A stretch of DNA of 64,000 nucleotides from Rhodoplanes sp963840055. Lineage in GTDB: Bacteria > Pseudomonadota > Alphaproteobacteria > Rhizobiales > Xanthobacteraceae. A model generated the notes under the pieces. That model was not told where the DNA came from. It did not search any database and saw nothing but the letters and a program-made list of their open reading frames with translations. Shown one piece after another: positions 57,501 through 64,000 of this stretch; the first letter of the stretch is position 1; each line of letters opens with the position of its first letter. The DNA lies in the NCBI GenBank assembly GCA_963840055.1, contig CAWIXM010000002.1, positions 18,440 to 82,439 on the forward strand. The letters are read 5' to 3'. The translations under genes and the position numbers were made by a program.

Positions 57501-59158
57501 GCATAGGCCGCCAAATTGGCAGAGCGAACCCGCCCGATCAGCGCGCGGAAACTCGGGTCCCCAGACGTGTCCGTGCGCAGCACCAGCGTGTTGACAAAAA
57601 ATCCAACCAGATCGTCCAGCGCGCTGTCCGTCCGTCCCGCAATCGGGCTCCCAACCGGGATGTCCTCCCCCGCCCCAAGCCGCGTCAGCAGCGCCGCAAG
57701 CCCCGCCTGCAACACCATGAACAGGCTCGCACCCGCATCCCGCGCCAGCGCCAACAGCCGCCCATGCAGCGCCGCCGATAGATGTAGTCCAACCAAGTCC
57801 CCGCGATAGCTCGACACCGCAGGACGCGCTCGATCGCGCGGCAGATCAAGCTCCGCTGGAAGACCCGCCAGCGCCCCCCGCCAGAACGCAAGCTGGCCCG
57901 CGATCGCGCTCCCCGCCTCGCTCTCCGCACCAAGCAACCCGTGCTGCCACAGCGTGTAGTCGGCATATTGCACCGGCAGCCCCGGCAACCGCGGCGCACT
58001 CCCCCTCAGCCGCGCCCCATAGGCCGCCCCAAGGTCGCGCCACAGCGGACGCATCGACCACCCGTCCCCGGCAATGTGATGCAAAACCAGCAGCAGAACA
58101 TGCTCATGCAAACCCAGCGCAAACACATGCGCCCGCAGCGGCGGCTCCGCCGACAGATCAAACCCGCGCCCCGCCACAGACGACAGCGCCGCCGACAGCG
58201 CCGCCTCCCTGAGCGAAGCAACAACCAGCCGCGGACGACCCGCATCCCCAGTCAAAATCTCCTGCCGCGGAACCCCAAGCCGGTCGGGAAACACCGTCCG
58301 CAGGCTCTCGTGACGAGCAACCACATCCCCCAGCGCCGCTTCCAGCGCCGAAAGGTCCAGCTCCCCCTTCAGCCGAACCGCCACAGGGATCGTATAGGTC
58401 CCGCTCGGGCCCTCCAGCCGATCGAGAAACCACAGCCGACGTTGCGCAAACGACAGCGGTATCTCCAATGGCCTTGCCAGGGGACGCAGCGCAGGACGCG
58501 CCGCCCCCGCCTCGTCCAGCCGCCGCGCCAGCCCCTCAACCGTCGGCGCCTCAAACAGCACCCGGATCGCAAGCTCAACATCCAGCGTCGTACGGATGCG
58601 GCTGATCAGACGCGTCGCCAGCAGCGAATGTCCCCCCAGCGCAAAGAAATTGTCGTCAATCCCGACCCGCGGCACCCCCAATACCTCGGCAAACAACGAG
58701 CACAGAATCTCTTCCGCCGGCGTCCGCGGCCCGCGATAAACCCGCCCAGCCTCCGCCTCCGGCGCCGGCAGCGCCCCGCGGTCGAGCTTGCCGTTCGCCG
58801 TCAGCGGAAAACGAGCCACAAACACAAACGAAGACGGAACCATGTAATCCGGCAACCGCCGCTGCAGATGCGCCCGCAAAGCCGCCGCATCGACGCCTGC
58901 ATCCGCAGCCGCCACCACATAGCCGACCAGCCGCGCCTTGCCCGGATGGTCCTCGCGGACCAGAACCACCGCCTGCCCAACGCCGGCATGACCCAGCAGC
59001 GCCGCCTCGATCTCCCCCGGCTCAATGCGGAAGCCCCGCAGCTTCACCTGCGCATCCGCCCGGCCGACAAACTCCAGAACCCCGTCCGACACGCCACCGC
59101 GCCAAATCCCCGGTCCGGTACATCCGGCTCCCGGGCCCCCCATACGGGTCGGCGACAA
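54554..59158 (-). CDS. NRPS fragment: (end of A2)-PCP-C-A3-PCP-TE
   Basis: The last part of a nonribosomal peptide synthetase. After ~22 out-of-frame residues it enters the C-terminal A2 subdomain (GVLEFVGRADAQVKLRGFRI), then a PCP (FFALGGHSLLA, about 178), an LCL-type condensation domain (HHIAGDG, about 361), a full A3 domain (about 660-1170), a PCP (GGHS, about 1226) and a thioesterase (GWSFGG, about 1358) that releases the product. A3 motifs include YTSGSTGQPKGV, NAYGPTETTVC and YRTGDLARW. The A3 pocket reads D-A-S-T-V-A-A-V-C-(K), a pattern listed for tyrosine and close to phenylalanine codes. The true frame joins the upstream fragment at 59091, where one extra A breaks it. Confidence 0.9.
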   Translation of the reverse strand: MSPTRMGGPGAGCTGPGIWRGGVSDGVLEFVGRADAQVKLRGFRIEPGEIEAALLGHAGVGQAVVLVREDHPGKARLVGYVVAAADAGVDAAALRAHLQRRLPDYMVPSSFVFVARFPLTANGKLDRGALPAPEAEAGRVYRGPRTPAEEILCSLFAEVLGVPRVGIDDNFFALGGHSLLATRLISRIRTTLDVELAIRVLFEAPTVEGLARRLDEAGAARPALRPLARPLEIPLSFAQRRLWFLDRLEGPSGTYTIPVAVRLKGELDLSALEAALGDVVARHESLRTVFPDRLGVPRQEILTGDAGRPRLVVASLREAALSAALSSVAGRGFDLSAEPPLRAHVFALGLHEHVLLLVLHHIAGDGWSMRPLWRDLGAAYGARLRGSAPRLPGLPVQYADYTLWQHGLLGAESEAGSAIAGQLAFWRGALAGLPAELDLPRDRARPAVSSYRGDLVGLHLSAALHGRLLALARDAGASLFMVLQAGLAALLTRLGAGEDIPVGSPIAGRTDSALDDLVGFFVNTLVLRTDTSGDPSFRALIGRVRSANLAAYAHQDLPFERLVEALNPARSLARHPLFQVMLAFQNTAEARPELCGLEVLAEPVATQSAQFDLSVSLGERRGSDGSPAGLEGVIEYATDLFDRSTVEGLAGRLVRLLEGAVGDPGRAISALEILSAAERRVLLHDWNDTARALPPTTLPGLFAAQAARTPEAIAVVGDEQNLSYGELEVRANRLAHHLCGLGVGPEVVVGLCVERSAAMVVGLLGILKAGGAYLPLDPSYPAERLGFMLADAGAPVLVATASLADALPTHSAQIVRLDADADAIARRPATAPPLALDPHHPAYVIYTSGSTGQPKGVVVSHGGISSLVAAQVERFGITPDSRVLQFASPSFDAAVSEIATVLASGATLVLAPAERGEEELGRLISERQVTHATLPPTLLAALSEDLPLRTLVVAGEACPGDVVERWSRGRRMINAYGPTETTVCATMSAALSGSSVPPIGRPITNTRVYVLDGGLGLCPSGVVGELYIAGAGLARGYVGRADLTGERFVADPYGGPGSRMYRTGDLARWRSDGVLEFVGRADAQVKLRGFRIEPGEIEAALLGHAGVGQAVVLVREDQPGKGRLVGYVVAAAGAEAGVDAAALRAHLQRRLPDYMVPSSFVFVARFPLTANGKLDRGALPAPEAEAGRVYRGPRTPAEEILCSLFAEVLGVPRVGIDDNFFALGGHSLLATRLISRIRTTLDVELAIRVLFEAPTVEGLARRLDEGTPTRSDFDVLLPLRSRGSLRPLFCMHPAAGLSLPYSRLVSHIPSGHPIFGLQSHSFGQQGPLLDTVEEIAAEYLSIIRQVQPAGPYNLLGWSFGGLVAHAMATELQSQGEEVALLALLDSYPFNHETVLSERGEAVEKEVIFAGAVDNPLRETLETLHRDGFLRAALKERDHRAIMDAFEHNARIMRAFVPRRFNGDVLLFVASAGEIRPPLDSWKPYVNGLIQVYPIDCTHDQMMDPLPAKEIGRVLAAKLGEQPDPRALDEEKTRD
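55365..57205 (-). repeat. NRPS A-PCP repeat, copy 1 (module A3)
   Basis: About 1.84 kb, nearly identical to 58512-60350, covering the A domain from just before its first motif through the PCP and its linker. Indels relative to copy 2 are +6, -1 and -3 bases; only the single base alters frame (the extra A in copy 2). Such near-identity between modules implies recent duplication or gene conversion. Confidence 0.85.
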
Positions 59159-60350
59159 ACCGCTCCCCGGTCAAATCCGCCCGCCCCACATACCCGCGCG
59201 CTAACCCAGCCCCCGCGATGTAAAGCTCGCCAACAACCCCGCTCGGACACAGCCCCAGCCCGCCGTCCAGCACATAAGCCCGCGTGTTCGTAATCGGACG
59301 ACCGATCGGCGGAACCGACGAACCGCTCAGCGCCGCGCTCATCGTCGCGCACACCGTCGTCTCCGTCGGACCATAGGCGTTGATCATCCGCCGGCCTCGC
59401 GACCAGCGCTCAACCACATCCCCAGGGCAGGCCTCGCCCGCCACCACCAAGGTCCGCAGCGGCAGGTCCTCAGACAACGCCGCCAACAGCGTCGGCGGCA
59501 GCGTCGCATGCGTGACTTGGCGTTCGCTAATCAATCGCCCCAGCTCCTCCTCGCCGCGCTCCGCCGGCGCCAGAACCAAGGTCGCGCCCGACGCCAGAAC
59601 GGTCGCAATCTCCGAGACCGCCGCGTCAAAGCTCAGCGACGCAAACTGGAGGACGCGGGAATCGGGGGTAATGCCGAAGCGCTCGACTTGCGCCGCCACC
59701 AGACTGGAAATGCCGCCATGGCTAACGACGACGCCTTTGGGCTGGCCGGTCGAGCCCGAGGTGTAGATGACATAGGCGGGATGATGCGGATCGAGGGCGA
59801 GCGGCGGGGCGGTGGCGGGACGGCGGGCGATGGCGTCCGCGTCGGCGTCGAGCCGCACGATCTGGGCTGAGTGTGTAGGCAGGGCATCGGCGAGAGAAGC
59901 CGTGGCGATCAGCACCGGGGCCCCCGCATCCGCCAGCATGAAGGCGAGCCGCACTGCCGGATAGCTCGGGTCGAGCGGCAGATAGGCCCCGCCCGCCTTG
60001 AGAATCCCCAACAGCCCCACCACCATCGCGGCGGAGCGCTCCACGCACAGCCCCACCACAACCTCGGGCCCAACCCCAAGTCCGCGCAGATGATGGGCGA
60101 GCCGGTTGGCGCGAGCCTCAAGCTCCCCATAGCTCAGGTTTTGCTCGTCCTCCCCGACGACGGCAATCGCCTCGGGCGTCCGCGCCGCCTGCGCCGCAAA
60201 CAGACCCGGCAGAGTGGTGGGCGGCAGCGCCCGCGCGGTGTCGTTCCAATCGTGCAGAAGAACCCGCCGCTCCTCCGCGCTCAGTATCTCCAGCGCAGAG
60301 ATCGCCCGCCCAGGATCGCCAACCGCACCCTCCAGCAAGCGCACCAGCCG
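58512..60350 (-). repeat. NRPS A-PCP repeat, copy 2 (module A2)
   Basis: Near-identical to 55365-57205. It includes the A2 substrate pocket, which reads the same as A3 (D-A-S-T-V-A-A-V-C), so both modules should load the same residue. The 1-bp insertion at 59091 lies in this copy. Confidence 0.85.
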
Positions 60351-63300
60351 CCCCGTCAACGCGTCCACCGTCAAGCGGTCAAACAGGTCAGGCCGGTAAT
60401 ACAGCCGCAGACCAAGCCCAGCCCCGGGAACCACCGCAAGGCTCAAAGGATAATGCGTCGCATCGTGCCCCCCCACCGGCGCCGCCCGCAGCCCGCCCGC
60501 CGAAAGTCCGCCAGGCTGCTCGACCGGGTAGTTCTCAAACACCGTCAGCGTGTCGAACAGCTCGCCCACCCCGGCCAACTGCTGAATCTCCGCCAACCCG
60601 ACATAGGCATGCGCCATCAGCCGCGACTGGCTCTCCTGCACCGCATGCAGCAGCTCGGTGAGCGGCGTCGCAGGAGCTAGCCTCACCCGCAGCGGCAGCG
60701 TGTTGATGAACAGCCCCACCATGCGCTCAATGCCGGCAATCTCCGGCGGCCGCCCCGCCACCGTGACCCCAAACACCACGTCGTCGCGCCCGGTCAAACG
60801 CCCCAGCAGGATCGCCCACACCGCCTGGATCAGCGTGTTCAGCGTCACCCCCTGCCGCCGGCCGAGCTCGCTCAGCGCCGCCGTCAACGGTTCGCTCAGC
60901 GTCAGCGCCAGCTGCTCCGGCGCAGCCGGCTCAAGCCCGGAGGCAGACGGCGCCAGCCGCGTCCCCGCCTCCAGTCCGGCCAGCGCCTCCCGCCACGCCG
61001 CAAGCCCGGCAGTCCGATCCTGCGCCGCAATGAACCCCAGATAGTCCCGGTACGGCGTCACCCGCGGCAAGGCCTCCGCAGCGCCCGCCGCATAAAGCGC
61101 CAGCAATTCCTGCACCAGAACAGGGCTCGACCAGCCGTCGATCAGAAGATGGTGGTTGGTCAGCGCCAGCCGATGCTCCGACGCACCAAGACGCACCAGC
61201 GTCCAGCGCAGAAGCGGCGCAACGGCAAGATCAAACCGCGCCCCGCGATCCTCCGCCAAAATGTCCGCAAGCCGCGCCGCCCGCTCGGACGCATCCAACC
61301 CGGATAGATCAAGCAGCCGCCACGGCGCCGCCAACGGCGGCATGATCACCTGAACCGGACGCCTCAGCCCCGCATCGGCAAAGCACGCCCGCAGGCTCGC
61401 ATGCCGCCCCACCAGCGCCTGCGCCGCCGCCTCCAGACGGCCAACCTCCAGCGGTCCAGACAGCGCAAGTTCCAGCTGAACCGTGTAAACATCCGGCGCC
61501 CGCGCGTCATACAGCGCATGAAACAACAGCCCTTCCTGCAGCGGCGACAGCGGCAGGATGTCCTCAAGCCGCGGATAGGTCCGCTCCAAACGCTCGATCT
61601 CGTCCTGCGTCAGAGCAGCCAGCGCAACGTCGCTCGGGCTCCGGCCCCCAGCGCCTGCCGCCACACACCCAACCAGCCCCGCCAGCGCCCGGAACCAGCC
61701 CGCCGCCAGACCCCGCACCGCCGCCTCGCTCACCAGCCGCGGCGCCCACGACCAGTGCGCCGACAGCTCGGGACCACCCTCCCCGTCCAGCGTGATCGCA
61801 TTCACCTCAACGGCGTGCGCCAGCGGCATCAACGGATCAAAGCCCGCCCCCAGCAGCGCCGTCTCCGCCGCAACACCCCAATCCGTCTCCCCAGAGACCG
61901 CAAACCGGCCAAGATAGTTGAACCCAAGCTGCGGCGCGGCAAACCCGGCCAGCTCCCCGGCCGTCTCATCGTTCAGATAACGCAGCAGCCCATAGCCAAG
62001 CCCGTGGTCGGGCAGACCGCGCAGCTGCTCCTTAACCCCCTTCAGCGCACGCCCAAGCCCGGCTCCGCCGCTAGACAGCGCCCCCTCCACAGCGATCGCG
62101 CCAACATCCAGACGGACCGGGTAAAGGCTGGTGAACCAACCCACCGTCCGCGACAGATCAACATCGGCAAAAACCTCCTCACGCCCGTGGCCCTCTACAT
62201 CCACCAGCACCGCCGTGTCCGAAGACCCACCCTGCCGCCCGCGCCACGCCGCAATCGCGACCGCCAAGCCCGTCAGCAGCACCTCTTGCACGCCGCAATG
62301 AAACGCCGGCGCAACCCGCGTCAGCAGCGCCGCGGTCAAATCGGCCGGCAGCGCCAGCGTCACATGCCCCGCCGTCCCGGCAAGGTCCCGCTCCCGGTCC
62401 AGCGACCCAGCAACCAACGCCAGCGACGGACCGCCCAGCATCCCACGCCACAGCGGCAGCTCGCCAACAACCCCAGCATCATGCGCATGCCGCGCCAGCC
62501 GCTGCCCCCACCGCCGCAACGACGTCCCCCGCTGCGAAAGCGCAGCACGCTCGCCGCGCGCAACCGCCGCATACGCCGCCGCCAAATCCGGAACCAGAAT
62601 CCGCCACGACACCCCGTCAACACACAGATGATGGATGCTCAGCAGCAGCCGCCCGGCACGCTCTGCCCCGCCGTCAAACCACACCGCCTGCACCATCGCG
62701 CCCGACCACGGCGACAGCCGCCCCGCCGCAGCCCGCGCCTCCGCCGCTACAAGCGCCCCCAGCTCCCCAGCATCCGCAGCGCCAAGCTCGATCCGCCGCA
62801 GGCAGTCCCCGGCCCGCACCGAACCCTCAGGCATAACCTCGAGCCGCCATCCACCGCCCGCAGCCGTCCCCAGCCGCAGCCGCAGCGCATCGTGATGATC
62901 CAGAACCGCCTGCAGCGCCTCGATCAGGCAATCGGCCCGCAAACCCCCAGGAACCCGCACCACCAGCGCCTGATGAAACCGCTCGATCGAGCCGCCTAGC
63001 TCCGCTAGCCAGCAAACAACCGGCAACGCCGGCGCCTCCCCCGTCGCTATGTCCGGATGGCGCAGGACCTGCGCCCCAATCGGCGCAGCAACCGCCGCCA
63101 ACGCCGCGACGCTCTGATGCGCAAACACCGCCCGCGGCGTCAGCACCAGACCCGCCCGCCGCGCCCGGCTCACCAGCTGGATCGACATGATGCTGTCGCC
63201 GCCCAGCGCAAAGAAATTGTCGTCAATCCCGACCCGCGGCACCCCCAATACCTCGGCAAACAACGAGCACAATATCTCTTCCGCAGGCGTCCGCGGCCCG

Positions 63301-63593
63301 CGATAAACCCGCCCAGCCTCCGCCTCCGGCGCCGGCAGCGCCCCGCGGTCGAGCTTGCCGTTCGCCGTCAGCGGAAAACGAGCCACAAACACAAACGAAG
63401 ACGGAACCATGTAATCCGGCAACCGCCGCTGCAGATGACGCCCGCAGCGCCGCCGCATCGACGCCTGCATCCGCAGCCGCCACCACATAGCCGACCAGCC
63501 GCCCCTTGCCCGGTTGATCCTCGCGGACCAGAACCACCGCCTGCCCAACGCCGGCATGACCCAGCAGCGCCGCCTCAATCTCCCCCGGCTCAA
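59022..63593 (-). CDS. NRPS fragment: PCP-E-C-A2
   Basis: The middle part of the synthetase. After out-of-frame residues it carries the A1 end (RLPDYMVPSSFVFVARFPLT), a PCP of epimerase type (FFALGGDSIMS, about 130), an epimerization domain (about 150-590; LSIHHLCVDGVSWRIL, VGWFTSLYPVRLDV, LGFNYLGRF), a condensation domain downstream of E (about 620-1050; TNHHLLIDGWSS) and the A2 domain (about 1080-1500; YTSGSTGQPKGV). The frame leaves the coding path at 59091, where one extra A relative to the other copies causes a shift and a stop at 59022. Module 1 should therefore deliver a D-configured residue to module 2. Confidence 0.9.
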   Translation of the reverse strand: MSRGRLRRRCWVMPALGRRWFWSARINRARGGWSAMWWRLRMQASMRRRCGRHLQRRLPDYMVPSSFVFVARFPLTANGKLDRGALPAPEAEAGRVYRGPRTPAEEILCSLFAEVLGVPRVGIDDNFFALGGDSIMSIQLVSRARRAGLVLTPRAVFAHQSVAALAAVAAPIGAQVLRHPDIATGEAPALPVVCWLAELGGSIERFHQALVVRVPGGLRADCLIEALQAVLDHHDALRLRLGTAAGGGWRLEVMPEGSVRAGDCLRRIELGAADAGELGALVAAEARAAAGRLSPWSGAMVQAVWFDGGAERAGRLLLSIHHLCVDGVSWRILVPDLAAAYAAVARGERAALSQRGTSLRRWGQRLARHAHDAGVVGELPLWRGMLGGPSLALVAGSLDRERDLAGTAGHVTLALPADLTAALLTRVAPAFHCGVQEVLLTGLAVAIAAWRGRQGGSSDTAVLVDVEGHGREEVFADVDLSRTVGWFTSLYPVRLDVGAIAVEGALSSGGAGLGRALKGVKEQLRGLPDHGLGYGLLRYLNDETAGELAGFAAPQLGFNYLGRFAVSGETDWGVAAETALLGAGFDPLMPLAHAVEVNAITLDGEGGPELSAHWSWAPRLVSEAAVRGLAAGWFRALAGLVGCVAAGAGGRSPSDVALAALTQDEIERLERTYPRLEDILPLSPLQEGLLFHALYDARAPDVYTVQLELALSGPLEVGRLEAAAQALVGRHASLRACFADAGLRRPVQVIMPPLAAPWRLLDLSGLDASERAARLADILAEDRGARFDLAVAPLLRWTLVRLGASEHRLALTNHHLLIDGWSSPVLVQELLALYAAGAAEALPRVTPYRDYLGFIAAQDRTAGLAAWREALAGLEAGTRLAPSASGLEPAAPEQLALTLSEPLTAALSELGRRQGVTLNTLIQAVWAILLGRLTGRDDVVFGVTVAGRPPEIAGIERMVGLFINTLPLRVRLAPATPLTELLHAVQESQSRLMAHAYVGLAEIQQLAGVGELFDTLTVFENYPVEQPGGLSAGGLRAAPVGGHDATHYPLSLAVVPGAGLGLRLYYRPDLFDRLTVDALTGRLVRLLEGAVGDPGRAISALEILSAEERRVLLHDWNDTARALPPTTLPGLFAAQAARTPEAIAVVGEDEQNLSYGELEARANRLAHHLRGLGVGPEVVVGLCVERSAAMVVGLLGILKAGGAYLPLDPSYPAVRLAFMLADAGAPVLIATASLADALPTHSAQIVRLDADADAIARRPATAPPLALDPHHPAYVIYTSGSTGQPKGVVVSHGGISSLVAAQVERFGITPDSRVLQFASLSFDAAVSEIATVLASGATLVLAPAERGEEELGRLISERQVTHATLPPTLLAALSEDLPLRTLVVAGEACPGDVVERWSRGRRMINAYGPTETTVCATMSAALSGSSVPPIGRPITNTRAYVLDGGLGLCPSGVVGELYIAGAGLARGYVGRADLTGERFVADPYGGPGSRMYRTGDLARWRVGRGSGVCRPGGCAGEAAGLPH

Positions 63594-63848
63594 TGCGGAA
63601 GCCCCGCAGCTTCACCTGCGCATCCGCCCGGCCGACAAACTCCAGAACCCCGTCCGACCGCCACCGCGCCAAATCCCCGGTCCGGTACATCCGGCTCCCG
63701 GGCCCCCCATACGGGTCGGCGACAAACCGCTCCCCGGTCAAATCCGCCCGCCCCACATACCCGCGCGCTAACCCAGCCCCCGCGATGTAAAGCTCGCCAA
63801 CAACCCCGCTCGGACACAGCCCCAGCCCACCGTCCAGCACATAAACCC
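63202..63848 (-). repeat. NRPS A-domain C-terminal subdomain repeat, copy 3 (module A1)
   Basis: About 647 bases nearly identical to 55488-56139 and 58635-59281, from the VYVLDGGLGLCPSG segment to the PCP LGG motif. Identity stops sharply at 63848, where A1 becomes different in its substrate-pocket half. One extra A at 63438 breaks the frame. Confidence 0.85.
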
Positions 63849-64000
63849 GGTAGTTCGCCAGCGGCCGCCCGATCGGGACAGCCGACAGGCCAGCCTCCTC
63901 GCCGTCCACAGACCCGCCGACGGCGTCAATCGTCGCTTCCGTCGGACCGTAAAGATTGGTCAGCCGCCCAATCCCGACACGCCGCACTAGCTCCCGCCGC
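63223..64000 (-). CDS. NRPS fragment: partial A1 domain (5' end outside window)
   Basis: The synthetase enters from the right edge. Visible are LTNLYGPTEATIDAVGG (A5 region), the C-terminal subdomain with YRTGDLARW and KLRGFRIEPGEIE, and then an abrupt loss of similarity at 63438 due to one extra A. Of the ten pocket positions only the last ones are seen (L, I, D, then Lys), which fit the end of serine codes; this is weak evidence. The gene start, earlier modules and operon promoter lie beyond base 64000. Confidence 0.85.
   Translation of the reverse strand, partial: RRELVRRVGIGRLTNLYGPTEATIDAVGGSVDGEEAGLSAVPIGRPLANYRVYVLDGGLGLCPSGVVGELYIAGAGLARGYVGRADLTGERFVADPYGGPGSRMYRTGDLARWRSDGVLEFVGRADAQVKLRGFRIEPGEIEAALLGHAGVGQAVVLVREDQPGKGRLVGYVVAAADAGVDAAALRASSAAAVAGLHGSVFVCVCGSFSADGERQARPRGAAGAGGGGWAGLSRAADACGRDIVLVVCRGIGGAAGRD

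Noticed and set aside
57941..62999. Long plus-strand frames (450 and 532 residues) over the NRPS
   Set aside because: Pro/Arg/Gln-rich antisense shadows with no domain; the minus strand shows full NRPS motifs.
11134..64000. Aryl-AMP ligase at 11 kb as the loading enzyme of the NRPS at 54-64 kb (aryl-capped siderophore)
   Set aside because: The genes are over 40 kb apart with a core housekeeping block between; there is no aryl-carrier protein or isochorismate enzyme, and the ligase is in its own MarR-controlled operon.
1..64000. tRNA, rRNA, CRISPR arrays, prophage or transposase genes
   Set aside because: Looked for characteristic sequences on both strands and found none; a tRNAscan/Infernal/CRISPR scan would confirm.

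Overview
This is a high-GC alphaproteobacterial chromosome segment, almost certainly from the Hyphomicrobiales (Rhizobiales), near the Bradyrhizobium/Xanthobacteraceae side. The main support is the order adenosine kinase - trpS - usp - nfu - tsaB - rimI - fur - plsC - miaB - phoH - ybeY - corC - lnt - HTH regulator - metK - trmB - rimP - nusA - ylxR - infB - rbfA - truB - rpsO - pnp, a familiar rhizobial core block. Short dispersed intergenic repeats of the rhizobial type are also present. No tRNA, rRNA, CRISPR array, transposase or integrase gene was recognised.

Layout. 1-10.3 kb: mixed genes. These are a CobW GTPase (cut by the window edge) coupled to a D,D-carboxypeptidase, a LysR regulator, a collagen-like lipoprotein, an enoyl-CoA hydratase, an FAH-family hydrolase, a sorbosone-dehydrogenase-like beta-propeller, and an LPS pair: a GT2 domain in one reading frame with an O-antigen ligase, then a GT9 heptosyltransferase. 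10.3-15.2 kb: a MarR regulator divergent from an aryl-acid adenylating ligase, an SDR and an unusual old-yellow-enzyme-type reductase with an Fe-S motif and a C-terminal fibronectin-III-like domain. This looks like an aromatic-acid-CoA catabolic operon with a palindromic operator. 15.2-18.3 kb: an MBL-fold protein, a membrane protein and adenosine kinase, all on the minus strand.

18.4-46.5 kb: housekeeping block for translation, RNA processing and envelope. It is interrupted only by an alanine-rich coiled-coil secreted protein, split by a frameshift at a G run, and by a DsbA-fold isomerase. A leader hairpin followed by a T run precedes rimP and probably attenuates the rimP-nusA-infB operon.

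46.6-64 kb: accessory region. It holds an orphan radical SAM protein; a TetR regulator divergent from a 4-hydroxybutyryl-CoA-dehydratase-like flavoprotein that seems to lack two of its four cluster ligands; a three-gene bufferin-type RiPP operon (DUF2282 precursor, DUF692/MNIO enzyme, DUF2063 partner); a coupled ParA/DUF697 pair; and the 3' end of a large nonribosomal peptide synthetase (NRPS) operon followed by an overlapping MbtH gene.

The visible synthetase reads A(partial)-PCP-E / C-A-PCP / C-A-PCP-TE. Its adenylation-domain segments are near-identical repeats, and two single-base insertions break the frame. All gene calls rest on reading translated sequence and motifs; no database search was possible.
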